Positions 26,208 to 34,923 of a stretch of DNA of 64,000 nucleotides are shown one piece after another (position 1 is the first letter of the stretch; the number at the start of each line of letters is the position of its first letter). The translations under genes and the position numbers were made by a program. The stretch is from positions 744,001-808,000 of the forward strand of contig CP108521.1 in NCBI GenBank assembly GCA_035999765.1, written 5' to 3'. The notes under the pieces were generated by a model that was not told the DNA's origin, searched no databases, and worked only from the letters and a program-made list of their open reading frames with translations. This DNA comes from Streptomyces sp. NBC_01231. GTDB lineage: Bacteria > Actinomycetota > Actinomycetes > Streptomycetales > Streptomycetaceae.

Positions 26208-27169
26208 GCGGTGTCCTCCTGTCGGCGGACGACGCGCAGATAGACCAGCACCACAGCGAGGACCAGCCCGAAGTTGACGACGGCCATGGCGGCCGACTCC
26301 CCCACCGACTGGTTGTCGAAGGCGAGTTTGTACAGGTAGGTGGTGGTCGTGTCGGTGGTGAAGCCAGGGCCGCCGCGCGTCATGGCCCAGATGATGGGGA
26401 ACGAGTTGAACACGTTGATGACGTTGATGATCGCGGCGACCACCAGCGAGGGCCGCAGCAGCGGCAGGGTGATGCCCAGGTAGGCGCGGACCGGGCCGGC
26501 GCCGTCCACCCGCGCCGCCTCGTACACCTCGCCGGGGATGCTCTGCAGTCCGGCCAGCAGGACGAACGAGGTGAACGGCAGCGAGACGAACACCGCCACG
26601 CCCATCATCGCCGCCAGGGCCTGCCCCGGATGGGCCAGCCAGTTGACGGGGGCGTCCAGCACCCCGAGGTCCATGAGCAGCCGGTTGATCACGCCGTAGA
26701 AGTTGTTGAGCATCCAGCGCCAGATGAGCGCCGTCATCAGCACCGACGAGGCCCAGGGCACGATCATCGCCCACCGCACCAGCCTGCGCCCTGGGAAGCT
26801 GGCGTTCAGCAGTTGGGCCAGGGCGAGGGAGACCAGGATCGTGACGGTGACGACCCCGATGACCCACACGACGGTGCGCAGCAGCACTCCGGGCAGGTCG
26901 CCCTCGGCGAACAGGTCCGAGTAGTTGCGGAGGCCGGCGAATCCCTCGGACAGTCCGGTGGAGCTCACCTTCGTCAGGGACGTACGGATCATCTCGATGA
27001 TCGGCCAGACGACCATGGTCAGGATGAGGAGGGTCGCGGGCCCGAGCCACAACAGGGGCTCGAGTGCGCGCCATGTCCTGCGACGGCGGCGCGGCGGGGA
27101 CGGCGCCGGCGCCGCCGGGGCCGGGTGTTCGGCCCCGGTGGCGCTTGCGGTGACATCGTGTACGGCCAC
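26204..27169 (-). CDS. CUT1 sugar ABC transporter permease (MalF-like)
   Basis: 321 residues. A Pro/Arg-rich cytosolic tail is followed by six TM spans. The EAA motif is GEVYEAARVDGAGPVRAYLG, then ITLPLLRPSL. The segment GGPGFTTDTTTTYLYKLAF is typical of MalF-type CUT1 permeases of actinomycetes. It lies 5 nt after the binding-protein gene and overlaps the next permease by 4 nt, so the three are one operon. Confidence 0.9.
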   Translation of the reverse strand: MAVHDVTASATGAEHPAPAAPAPSPPRRRRRTWRALEPLLWLGPATLLILTMVVWPIIEMIRTSLTKVSSTGLSEGFAGLRNYSDLFAEGDLPGVLLRTVVWVIGVVTVTILVSLALAQLLNASFPGRRLVRWAMIVPWASSVLMTALIWRWMLNNFYGVINRLLMDLGVLDAPVNWLAHPGQALAAMMGVAVFVSLPFTSFVLLAGLQSIPGEVYEAARVDGAGPVRAYLGITLPLLRPSLVVAAIINVINVFNSFPIIWAMTRGGPGFTTDTTTTYLYKLAFDNQSVGESAAMAVVNFGLVLAVVLVYLRVVRRQEDTA

Positions 27170-27174
27170 CGAAG

Positions 27175-28434
27175 TCAGTCGCCCTTCTGCGCGGTCTTCT
27201 GGATCTCACCCAGGACCTTCGCCGGGTCGCCGCCCGCCACCCCCGTGCCGATGCGCTGCTTCACCGCACCGTCGACCGCGGCCCACGCCGGGTCGTCGGT
27301 GGGGGCGAACTCGGCGCTGGAGAGGGCGTCGACGAACGGCTTGTAGTAGGCGGCGTTCTTGCTGTCGGAGCTGAGCACCGCACCAGCCGAGTCGGTGACC
27401 GACAGGAACCCCTCGGTGGAGACGAACTTGGCGGCGTTCTCCTTCTGGTAGAAGAAGTCGAGGAACTTCTTGACCGCCGGCTTGTTCGACCCGTCGCTCT
27501 TCTTGAAGGCGACGAGGTAGTCCTGCACGCCGAGCGTCTTGTGGGTGCTGCCGTCCTTGCTGGGCAGGGCCGCGACGCCGTAGTTCAGTTTGGCGTTGAC
27601 CGGGTCGATGAAGCCCTTCCGCATGAAGACCGCCCCGTTCAGCATGCCGATCTTGCCCTGGGCGAACTGGTTGAAGACGTCCTTGCGGTTGGTGGCCTCC
27701 GGGTTGGGCTGGGTGACCTTTTCCTTCGTCAGTTTCCGCAGATAGCTGAGCGTGTCGACGTTGGCCTGCTGGTCGATCGCCCACTTGCCCGAGGGGTCGG
27801 TCCAGCCGCCGCCGTTGTTCATCGCCCAGATCTGGAACTCGGCCTGTGCCTCCTCGGGACCCAGCGGCAGCCCGAGGCCGATGTAACCGGCCTGCTTGAT
27901 CTTCTTGGCGTCGGCCTCGACCTCGGCCCAGGTGGACGGCGGCTGGGCTATGCCCGCCTTGCCGAAGATGTCCTTGTTGTAGAAGAACAGGCGCGCGCTG
28001 GAGATGAAGGGCAGGCCGTACTGGGCCCCCTTGTACTGCGCCTTCTGCCGGAACAGCGGAAGGAAGTCGGCCAGCACCTTGGGGGAGACGACGTCCTGCG
28101 CCTTGTGGACCAGGCCGTCGCGGGCGAAGTCGGAGAACTTGTTGTAGTTGAGGATGTCCGGTTCCTGCTTGGTCTGGACGTACGTCTTGACCTTGGAGTC
28201 CATCTGCTCCCAGTCGACGACTTCGAGATTCACCCGGTAGCCGGGGTTCGCCTTTTCGAAGTCCTTGATCAGCGCAGTCCAGTAGGCCTGGGTGTCGTCG
28301 TCGTACTTCGCCGCGACGAACCTGATCGTCTTGCCGTCGGATCCGCCGCTGTCCGAGGAGCTGCCCTTGCCACAACCGCTGAGGGCAAGTGCCAGGGCCA
28401 GTCCCCCGGCGAGGCCCGCGAGGTGCCGTTTCAC
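27175..28434 (-). CDS. Sugar-binding lipoprotein of the CUT1 importer
   Basis: 419 residues from GTG 28434, chosen for GGAGAGG 6 nt upstream. Signal peptide II with lipobox LSGC (Cys21), then a Ser/Gly linker and a family-1 solute-binding fold: IRFVAAKYDDDTQAYWTALI, YGLPFISSARLFFYNKDIFG, QPPSTWAEVEADAKKI and MNNGGGWTD. It captures an oligo- or monosaccharide outside the membrane for the two downstream permeases. The ligand cannot be read from sequence; from context an amino-sugar or galactosyl glycan fragment is likely. Confidence 0.9.
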   Translation of the reverse strand: MKRHLAGLAGGLALALALSGCGKGSSSDSGGSDGKTIRFVAAKYDDDTQAYWTALIKDFEKANPGYRVNLEVVDWEQMDSKVKTYVQTKQEPDILNYNKFSDFARDGLVHKAQDVVSPKVLADFLPLFRQKAQYKGAQYGLPFISSARLFFYNKDIFGKAGIAQPPSTWAEVEADAKKIKQAGYIGLGLPLGPEEAQAEFQIWAMNNGGGWTDPSGKWAIDQQANVDTLSYLRKLTKEKVTQPNPEATNRKDVFNQFAQGKIGMLNGAVFMRKGFIDPVNAKLNYGVAALPSKDGSTHKTLGVQDYLVAFKKSDGSNKPAVKKFLDFFYQKENAAKFVSTEGFLSVTDSAGAVLSSDSKNAAYYKPFVDALSSAEFAPTDDPAWAAVDGAVKQRIGTGVAGGDPAKVLGEIQKTAQKGD

Positions 28435-28456
28435 GGAGTACCTCTCCGCACGCATG

Positions 28457-28516
28457 GCGTGCTTGTTCACAGCGCGTGCTCGCCTGATTGCGTGCTCGCT
28501 TGCTTGTTTATGCTCG
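28457..28516. promoter_or_regulatory. Phased direct repeats, candidate DeoR-type operator for the importer operon
   Basis: GCGTGCTT at 28457, GCGTGCTC at 28474 and 28490, and a weaker TATGCTC near 28509 recur every 16-18 bp. They lie between the importer genes (minus) and the SIS gene (plus). DeoR/AgaR-class repressors commonly bind direct repeats. The closest copies share GCGTGCTCGC exactly. Confidence 0.5.
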
Positions 28517-28630
28517 ATTCTTAGTGCTATCAATCATCTAACGACATGATGCTCAATGAAACGCGCACGGTGTCAAGGGTCGACACATCACGTATCGGTC
28601 ACACCGTGCGCCCGAGAGGGGAGTTCCCCG

Positions 28631-29530
28631 ATGAGTCAGACCGACATCGAGATCGCCACCCAGCCCGACTGCTGGCGGCAGGCCGTGGCACTGGCCGGGA
28701 GGCTCGACGGTCCCGTCTCCGCCTCGCTGCCCAGGCCCGGCGAGCGGGTGGCCGTCGTCGGCTGCGGGACGTCCTGGTTCATCGCCCAGGCGTACGCGGC
28801 ACTGCGGGAGTCGGGCGGCCACGGCGAGACCGATGCCTTCCCCGCCTCCGAGATGCCGGACGGGCGGCACTACGACCGAGTGGTCGCGCTGACCCGGTCC
28901 GGCACCACGACCGAAGTGCTGGAGCTGCTCGGCAGACTGCGCGGGCACACCCCCACGACCGCGGTGACCGCGGTGCCGCAGTCGCCTGTGACGGGGCCGG
29001 CGGACGCCGTCGTCGTGCTCGACTTCGCCGACGAGACCTCGGTCGTCCAGACCCGGTTCGCCAGCACCGAACTGGTGGTTCTGCGGGCCCACCTGGGCGA
29101 GGACCTCGGACATCTGCCCGAGCAGGGGGACTCGGCGCTGGACGAACCGCTGCCGGACGGGGTGCTGGAGGCCGAGCAGTTCACCTTCCTGGGGCAGGGC
29201 TGGGCGTACGGGATCGCCCAGGAGGCGGCGCTGAAGATGCGCGAGGCGGCGGGCGCCTGGACCGAGGCCTACCCGGTGATGGAGTACCGGCACGGCCCGA
29301 TCAGCGTCACCGCACCCGGCCGGGTGGCGTGGTGGTTCGGGGACCCGGCCGCGCTGCCGCTCGGTCTCGCCGACGAAATCGCGCGCACCGGCGGGCAGTT
29401 GGTGGCGCTCGGCCGGGATCCGCTGGCAGATCTCGTCGTGGTGCACCGGCTGGCCGCCGCCCTCGCCTCGGCACGCGGGCTGGACCCGGACAATCCGCGC
29501 CATCTGACCCGTTCCGTGATCCTGGCCTGA
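28631..29530 (+). CDS. Tandem SIS-domain sugar isomerase/deaminase (AgaS-like)
   Basis: 299 residues from ATG 28631 with GAGGGGAG upstream. The first SIS domain is RVAVVGCGTSWFIAQAYAAL and VVALTRSGTTTEVLELL; the second is TFLGQGWAYGIAQEAALKMR and AYPVMEYRHGPISV. It lacks the GlmS glutaminase domain, like AgaS and FrlB-type proteins that deaminate or isomerise amino-sugar 6-phosphates. With a class II aldolase, DeoR regulator and sugar importer nearby, a galactosamine-6-phosphate deaminase/isomerase role is the best fit. The deacetylase and kinase needed for a full GalNAc route are not in the window. Confidence 0.8.
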   Translation: MSQTDIEIATQPDCWRQAVALAGRLDGPVSASLPRPGERVAVVGCGTSWFIAQAYAALRESGGHGETDAFPASEMPDGRHYDRVVALTRSGTTTEVLELLGRLRGHTPTTAVTAVPQSPVTGPADAVVVLDFADETSVVQTRFASTELVVLRAHLGEDLGHLPEQGDSALDEPLPDGVLEAEQFTFLGQGWAYGIAQEAALKMREAAGAWTEAYPVMEYRHGPISVTAPGRVAWWFGDPAALPLGLADEIARTGGQLVALGRDPLADLVVVHRLAAALASARGLDPDNPRHLTRSVILA

Positions 29531-29883
29531 CCGGGCGTCCTCCGGAAGGATCTCGGGGCACAGAATTTACCCGTCTGTTACGAACAGTTTCCGGGCCCGC
29601 CGAGGCCGGTCAGCGGGCCCCGGGACCGACCGCCACCAGGGACAACAACTGCTCCACGACACCCCTCGGGGCACTCGGAACGCCGGGTTCCCCGCATGTT
29701 GACAGGTGGCGGTTCTCGCAAGAGCATGTGCGAAATCGCTTGGAATCTTGCATCTGCACGCAGTATCAAGCAGACCGCAGCCCTGGCGGGCACCGCGCTT
29801 TTCAGTGACCGTGCGCTCCGCACGCCACCGGCACCACGCACCGCCGCTCCTGAGCCATCGTCCTGTCCGACAGGAGGACACGA
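29531..29883. promoter_or_regulatory. 353-bp upstream region of the secreted-glycosidase genes
   Basis: Non-coding. It contains the perfect inverted repeat CTGTT-ACG-AACAG at 29575-29587 (possible operator), a terminator-like hairpin at 29592-29619 and a TTGACA at 29699-29704 without a clear -10. A GCAAGA...TCTTGC inverted pair lies around 29719-29756. The promoter for the 29884 gene must lie here. Confidence 0.5.
29592..29619 (+). terminator. Hairpin after the SIS-domain gene
   Basis: GGGCCCGC, 12-nt loop, GCGGGCCC; perfect 8-bp G/C stem 62 nt after the SIS stop codon. Confidence 0.5.
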
Positions 29884-32800
29884 GTGCACGCCCGATTGAG
29901 CAGTCCCGGCGGCCTGTTGCTCGCTGCCGCACTGACCGCCGCCATGCTGATGGCGCCCCTCACCGGCTCCACCGCCGCGGCCACGGCCGCCACCACCACC
30001 GCCACCGACGGGCCGAAGGTGGTCCGCACCGCGAACGCCGTCACGGTCTCCGTGCCGGCCTCGGTGAACACCCCCGGCTACACCCTCGACGTGGCCACCG
30101 ACGAACTCGCCCTGACCACGCGCCGCGCCGGGAAGACCGTGCTCGCCACCGCATCCGGCGACACCGGCGCCCTGCGCTTCACCGCGGCCGACGGCACCTG
30201 GCAGCACGCGACCGACGTCACCGACTGGACGTGGAAGAACGGCGTCCTGACCGTCACCGCCGACAGCACGCTCGACGGCGCCACGGTGGAGGCCCGGATC
30301 ACCCCCGGCGCCGACCGCTACCAGCTCGACTGGGACGTCCACGGCGGCGCACCGACGCAGCTGGGCCTCACCTACGACCTGTCATCGGCCGGTCACTGGT
30401 ACGGCCACGGCGAGGCGGAGACCCCGCAGGGCGGTCCTGGCACCAACCAGCCCTGGCCGCTCGACGCCGGCGAGGTCGACCACAAGACCTTCGGCCCGGC
30501 GTCGTACCACATGATCGACCCGTTCTGGTACACCTCCAAGTCGACCGGTCTGCGCGTCGACACCGGGAACGTCATGGACGTGGCGCTCAACAAGGGCAAG
30601 GACGGCCTCGGCAGCTTCATCATCGAGTCGCCCGACACCTACAAGGCCACCGTGTTCGTCGAGTCGACCCCGCTGGAGGTCTACCGCGACTACATCGGCA
30701 TCGTCGGCAAACCCACCAAGTCCGATGCCCCGTACGAGCAGTACGCCAAGCCGCTGTGGAATTCCTGGGCGCAGTTCTACACCAAGGTCGACCAGGAGAA
30801 ACTGCTCGACTACGCCACCGACCTCCACGACAACGGCCTGGACGGGCACACCATCCAGCTCGACGACAAGTGGGAGTCGAACTACGGCAATCTGACCTGG
30901 GATCCCAAGACCTTCCCCGATCCCAAGGGCCTCTCCAAGAAGATCCACGACATGGGGTTCGACTTCGGCGTCTGGGTCACCCTGTGGATCAACCTGGACT
31001 CCGCCAACTACCAGTACGCGGTCGACCACGGCTATCTGCTCATGGACGCCAAGGACAAGACCAAGCCGTGTGACGTGACCTGGTGGAACGGCGAGGCGGG
31101 GATCATCGACCTGGCCAACCCCGAGGCCAAGGCCTGGTACGAGGGCAACCTCAAGTCCCTCATGGACACGTACGACATCGATGGGCTGAAGTTCGACACG
31201 CGCTTCTTCGACGAGAGGTGCGCGCCGCGCGAGGGCTCCCAGGTCACGGACTACCAGAAGCTCGGCACGCAGCTCGCCGACGAGTTCGACCTCCAGGGCG
31301 CCGGTATCCGGGTGCACTGGAACAAAACGGCTCACGAGGCCGGCTTCGTCACCCGCCAGGTCGACAAGGGCACAGGCTGGGACTCCCTGCGCGCCTCCGC
31401 CTCCCAGAACCTGGCGATCTCCACCATCGGCTACCCGTTCGTCGAGTCCGACATGATCGGCGGCTCCGGCGGCCAGCCCGCACCGACGAAGGACGTACTG
31501 GTGCGGTGGGCGCAATCCGCCTCGCTGATGCCACTGATGTACGCCTCGACCTCGCCGGTCGACACCAACGACACCACCACCGGGCAGAAAGTCGACTACG
31601 ACCAGGAGACGGTCGACCTCTACCGGCAGGCGATCAAGACGCACGAGAAGCTCGCTCCCTACATCTGGGACCAGGTGCAGAGCACCCTGAAGACCGGCGA
31701 TCCGATCATGCGGCCGCTGTTCTTCGACTTCCCGAAGGACGAGGCGAGTTACACGGTCGCCGACGAGTGGATGCTCGGCCCGGCCGTGCTGGCCGCACCG
31801 AAGCTGAGCACCGGAGCCACCCGCTCCGTCCATCTGCCGCCGGGCACCTGGTACGACGTGAACCAGGGCACGTTGCTCCGCGGTCCCCAGACCCTCAAGG
31901 GGTACGCGGCGCCGCTCGGCGTCACCCCGGCCTTCGTCAACATCAAGGCCGAGGGCGCGGACAAGGCCATCAAGGCGCTCAAGCGCGACGACGCTCCGGC
32001 CGCCGCCGTCCTGATCACTCCGGACGCCCCGGCCACCGACGCCGGCAAGCCGTTCCAGGTGACCACCGACGTGACCAACTGGAGCACCGGAACCCTCACG
32101 AGCGTCAAGGCGGCCCTCGGTCTGCCCGACGGCTGGAGCGCCAAGGCGACCGGCCCGACGACCGCGAGCTCCCTCAAGAACGGCGCGACACTCACCACCA
32201 CGTGGACGGTGACCCCCGCCGAGGACGCCCGCTGGGGCAGCCACGACCTCACGGGCACCGCCACCTACAACGGCTCGACCAAGGTGTCGGACACCGTGCA
32301 GGCACAGGTGAAGGCCGCGCCGGGCAGTGTGCAAGCGCCGTACCTGACGACCGACACCACCTCCGAGGACCCTCAATACGCCCAGGCCGGTGACCAGTTC
32401 GCCATCTGGGCGGGCGGCCAGGACCTGTCCGGCTGGAAGGACGAGAAGGGCGTCATCTACCGCGACGACGCGGCCGGCGAGAAGTCGACCGTGCAGGCCC
32501 AGTTGGTCTCCCAGAACAGCGCCTCACCGGTCGGCAAGGCGGGCGTCGCCCTCGCCAACGACCTGACCGCACCCGAGAAGGGCGGATACGCGGTGCTGGT
32601 CATGACCCAGAGCTACGGCCTGGAGTTCATGACCGACAGCGACGGCGACGGGAAGCTCGACACCTGGGCGGGCGGCAATGCCACCTATCACCCGGCGTAC
32701 CTCAAGCTGACCAGGGACGGCGCCACCTACACGGCGTACGCCAGCAAGGACGGCCAGACCTGGTCGCAGGTCGGCACCGCCCAGGTGCCGTCGGCCTCCG

Positions 32801-32898
32801 GCGCCGAGGACGCGGGGATGGTCGCCAGCGCGGCCAACGTCAACTACCCCGGCCAGAACATCGAAGCCGTCTTCAGCGGATTCTCCGTCACCTCCTGA
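29884..32898 (+). CDS. Secreted GH31 alpha-glycosidase (MYORG/alpha-galactosidase-like) with NEW3 and C-terminal lectin-like module
   Basis: 1004 residues from GTG 29884 (GGAGG upstream). Signal peptide ~1-34. The N-terminal beta domain has GHWYGHGE. The (beta/alpha)8 domain has nucleophile Asp438 in DIDGLKFDTRFFDE and acid/base Asp523 in TIGYPFVESDMIGGS. GYPFV..DMIGG is the pattern of the MYORG/alpha-galactosidase branch of GH31; the alpha-GalNAcase branch cannot be excluded. Then come a NEW3 domain (~720-815, ITPDAPATDAGKPFQVTTDV) and a concanavalin-like DUF1349-type module (~820-1004, GLEFMTDSDGDGKLDTWAGG) shared with three other proteins of the cluster. A 197-bp stretch is identical to the second GH31 gene. 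Confidence 0.85.
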   Translation: MHARLSSPGGLLLAAALTAAMLMAPLTGSTAAATAATTTATDGPKVVRTANAVTVSVPASVNTPGYTLDVATDELALTTRRAGKTVLATASGDTGALRFTAADGTWQHATDVTDWTWKNGVLTVTADSTLDGATVEARITPGADRYQLDWDVHGGAPTQLGLTYDLSSAGHWYGHGEAETPQGGPGTNQPWPLDAGEVDHKTFGPASYHMIDPFWYTSKSTGLRVDTGNVMDVALNKGKDGLGSFIIESPDTYKATVFVESTPLEVYRDYIGIVGKPTKSDAPYEQYAKPLWNSWAQFYTKVDQEKLLDYATDLHDNGLDGHTIQLDDKWESNYGNLTWDPKTFPDPKGLSKKIHDMGFDFGVWVTLWINLDSANYQYAVDHGYLLMDAKDKTKPCDVTWWNGEAGIIDLANPEAKAWYEGNLKSLMDTYDIDGLKFDTRFFDERCAPREGSQVTDYQKLGTQLADEFDLQGAGIRVHWNKTAHEAGFVTRQVDKGTGWDSLRASASQNLAISTIGYPFVESDMIGGSGGQPAPTKDVLVRWAQSASLMPLMYASTSPVDTNDTTTGQKVDYDQETVDLYRQAIKTHEKLAPYIWDQVQSTLKTGDPIMRPLFFDFPKDEASYTVADEWMLGPAVLAAPKLSTGATRSVHLPPGTWYDVNQGTLLRGPQTLKGYAAPLGVTPAFVNIKAEGADKAIKALKRDDAPAAAVLITPDAPATDAGKPFQVTTDVTNWSTGTLTSVKAALGLPDGWSAKATGPTTASSLKNGATLTTTWTVTPAEDARWGSHDLTGTATYNGSTKVSDTVQAQVKAAPGSVQAPYLTTDTTSEDPQYAQAGDQFAIWAGGQDLSGWKDEKGVIYRDDAAGEKSTVQAQLVSQNSASPVGKAGVALANDLTAPEKGGYAVLVMTQSYGLEFMTDSDGDGKLDTWAGGNATYHPAYLKLTRDGATYTAYASKDGQTWSQVGTAQVPSASGAEDAGMVASAANVNYPGQNIEAVFSGFSVTS
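31609..31805 (+). repeat. 197-bp segment identical to 43909-44105 (first copy)
   Basis: Every base matches the segment exactly 12,300 bp downstream. It encodes about 66 residues at the end of the GH31 catalytic domain, starting TVDLYRQAIKTHEKLAP. Sequence on both sides diverges at once. Confidence 0.95.
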
Positions 32899-32933
32899 CA
32901 CACCGGTATCACCAGCACCACCCCCGGTTTCCC

Positions 32934-32962
32934 GGCAGGCCCCCTCCCCTTGAGGGCCTGCC
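32934..32962 (+). terminator. Hairpin between GH31 and GH123 genes
   Basis: GGCAGGCCC, 11-nt loop, GGGCCTGCC; perfect 9-bp stem 36 nt after the GH31 stop. It suggests partial or full termination, with the genes from 33055 on possibly having their own promoter in 32963-33054. Confidence 0.6.
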
Positions 32963-33054
32963 GGGGACCATCCCGCTTCCCGACAGTCCGCCCGCCCCCG
33001 GGGGTCCGCCGGGGACCACTCCCCGCACCTCCGTGAGAGAGGGAACCCAGCCCC

Positions 33055-34923
33055 ATGGCACGTACGTCCTCACTCGTCGCCGGCTTCGTAGCAGGCGTCG
33101 TCGTGGCCGCCAGCACCACCGCGATCGCCGTCACCGATACGACGACCACCAGCACCGACCCCAACTCCAAGGCCACCACCACCTGGCTGACCGTCAAGGT
33201 CGCCGACGCCATGGGCACCAGGGACACCATCACCTGGGTTCCCACCGGCTCTTTCGCCGGCTCCGCGGAGGAGCGGGTCCCGCGCTACCCGATGACCCCC
33301 ATCCAGGGCAAGGACACCAAGGAGCTGAAGCTCTCCGCCGTGCGCAACGAGCAGGTCTCGGCGCAGTTGGCGATCGCCTCCGGCAAGAACCTCGACGACG
33401 TCAATGCGGTGGTAGGCGACCTCACCGGGCCCGGCGGCACGAAGCTGTCCGGTGCCGGCACCCAGGTCCGGTTCGTCAAGTACGTGCCCGTGCAGCGCTC
33501 CAAGACGGAGGTCGACTGGTCCGCCACCATCGACCAGGTGAGCTCCGGCAAGGAGGTGTCCGGCGACCGCAACCCCGACGTGGTCGGCGACCCGCTGGAG
33601 GAGGGGTCCTCGGTGGACGTCCCCGCGTACGCGGCGCAGCCACTGTGGTTCACCTTCCACATCCCCAAAGGGGCCAAGCCCGGCACCTACACCGGCACGG
33701 TGAAGGTCAACGCCGACGGCCACACTCAGAGCACCTACCCGCTGACCATCGAGGTCGCTGACGCGAGCGTGCCCGACCCGAAGGACTACAGCTTCTTCCT
33801 CGACGTATGGGCGCAGCCGGAGACGCTCGCCAAGAACTACGGCGTCAAGCTCTGGTCCGACGAGCACTGGAAGCTGATCGACAAGTACGACCGCGACCTG
33901 GCCTCGCGCGGCCAGAAGGTCATCAACACCACCATCGTCGACAACCCGTGGCACCACCAGTGGTCGCTCGGCAGCCGGGAGTCGCAGACGGCGACGCCGT
34001 ACACCAGCATGGTGGGCTGGGCCTGGAACGGAAAGACGTTCTCCTTCGACTTCAGCCGCTGGGACAAGTACGTCGAGACCGCCAGACGCGCAGGTCTCGG
34101 GCCCGACATCGGCGCCTTCTCCATGCTGGCGTTCCAGGACCAGGAGCACCTCACCTACACCGACACCAGCACCGGCAAGACCGTCTACGAGAACGTCGAT
34201 CTGGGCGGCGACCGCTGGCGTCAGGCGTGGGGAACGTTCCTTCCGGCCTTCGAGAAGCACCTGAAGGCGAAGGGCTGGCTGAACGACACCTACCTGTCCT
34301 TCGACGAGCGGCCCATCGACACCATGACGGTCGTCAAGAACTTCGTCCACGAGGTCGCGCCGGCCTTCGACGACCGTATCTCCGTGGCAGGTTCGATCAA
34401 CACCGAAGGCGTCGCGTCCAACCTGTCCGTCGACTGGGGCGGCATCGACGCGATGACGAAGGAGAAGGTGGAGGAACGGCGCAAGGCCGGAAAGATCACG
34501 ACCTTCTACGTGTACGGCGCTCCGGCCCACCCGAACACGCTGTCCTACTCGCCCGCCGTCGAGTCGCGGATGCTGCCCTGGATCTCCGCCCAGCGGGATC
34601 TGGACGGCTTCCTGCGCTGGTCGTACAACAGCTGGACCAGCGATCCCTTCAAGCAGCCGGTGTACATCTTCACGCAGGGCGACGAGTACCTGGTCTACCC
34701 GGGCAAGGACGGCCCGATGTCCAGCATCCGCTGGGAGCAGCTGAAGGAGGGCATCGAGGACTACGAACTCATCGCCCAGCTGCGGAAGAAGGACGGCGGC
34801 ACCGACAGCGACGCGCTGACCGACGCGCTCACCACCGCGACGCGGAACCTCGACGGCCGGACGAAGGACGTCAACGACATCGAGACCGCGCGGGCGGCGG
34901 TCGTGAAGGGGCTGACGTCATGA
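33055..34923 (+). CDS. Secreted GH123-like beta-N-acetylgalactosaminidase (DUF4091 type)
   Basis: 622 residues. Signal peptide ~1-27. The N-terminal beta-sandwich (~85-235) has AQPLWFTFHIPKGAKPGTYT. The TIM-barrel domain has VADASVPDPKDYSFFLDVWA and the paired acidic motif YLSFDERP (Asp417-Glu418), the substrate-assisted pair of GH123. The C-terminal DUF4091-like part is WSYNSWTSDPF, EQLKEGIEDYELI. GH123 enzymes remove beta-linked GalNAc from glycosphingolipids and related glycans. GAGAGAGGGAA precedes ATG 33055. Its stop overlaps the next ATG (ATGA), so GH123 and GH35 are coupled. Confidence 0.8.
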   Translation: MARTSSLVAGFVAGVVVAASTTAIAVTDTTTTSTDPNSKATTTWLTVKVADAMGTRDTITWVPTGSFAGSAEERVPRYPMTPIQGKDTKELKLSAVRNEQVSAQLAIASGKNLDDVNAVVGDLTGPGGTKLSGAGTQVRFVKYVPVQRSKTEVDWSATIDQVSSGKEVSGDRNPDVVGDPLEEGSSVDVPAYAAQPLWFTFHIPKGAKPGTYTGTVKVNADGHTQSTYPLTIEVADASVPDPKDYSFFLDVWAQPETLAKNYGVKLWSDEHWKLIDKYDRDLASRGQKVINTTIVDNPWHHQWSLGSRESQTATPYTSMVGWAWNGKTFSFDFSRWDKYVETARRAGLGPDIGAFSMLAFQDQEHLTYTDTSTGKTVYENVDLGGDRWRQAWGTFLPAFEKHLKAKGWLNDTYLSFDERPIDTMTVVKNFVHEVAPAFDDRISVAGSINTEGVASNLSVDWGGIDAMTKEKVEERRKAGKITTFYVYGAPAHPNTLSYSPAVESRMLPWISAQRDLDGFLRWSYNSWTSDPFKQPVYIFTQGDEYLVYPGKDGPMSSIRWEQLKEGIEDYELIAQLRKKDGGTDSDALTDALTTATRNLDGRTKDVNDIETARAAVVKGLTS

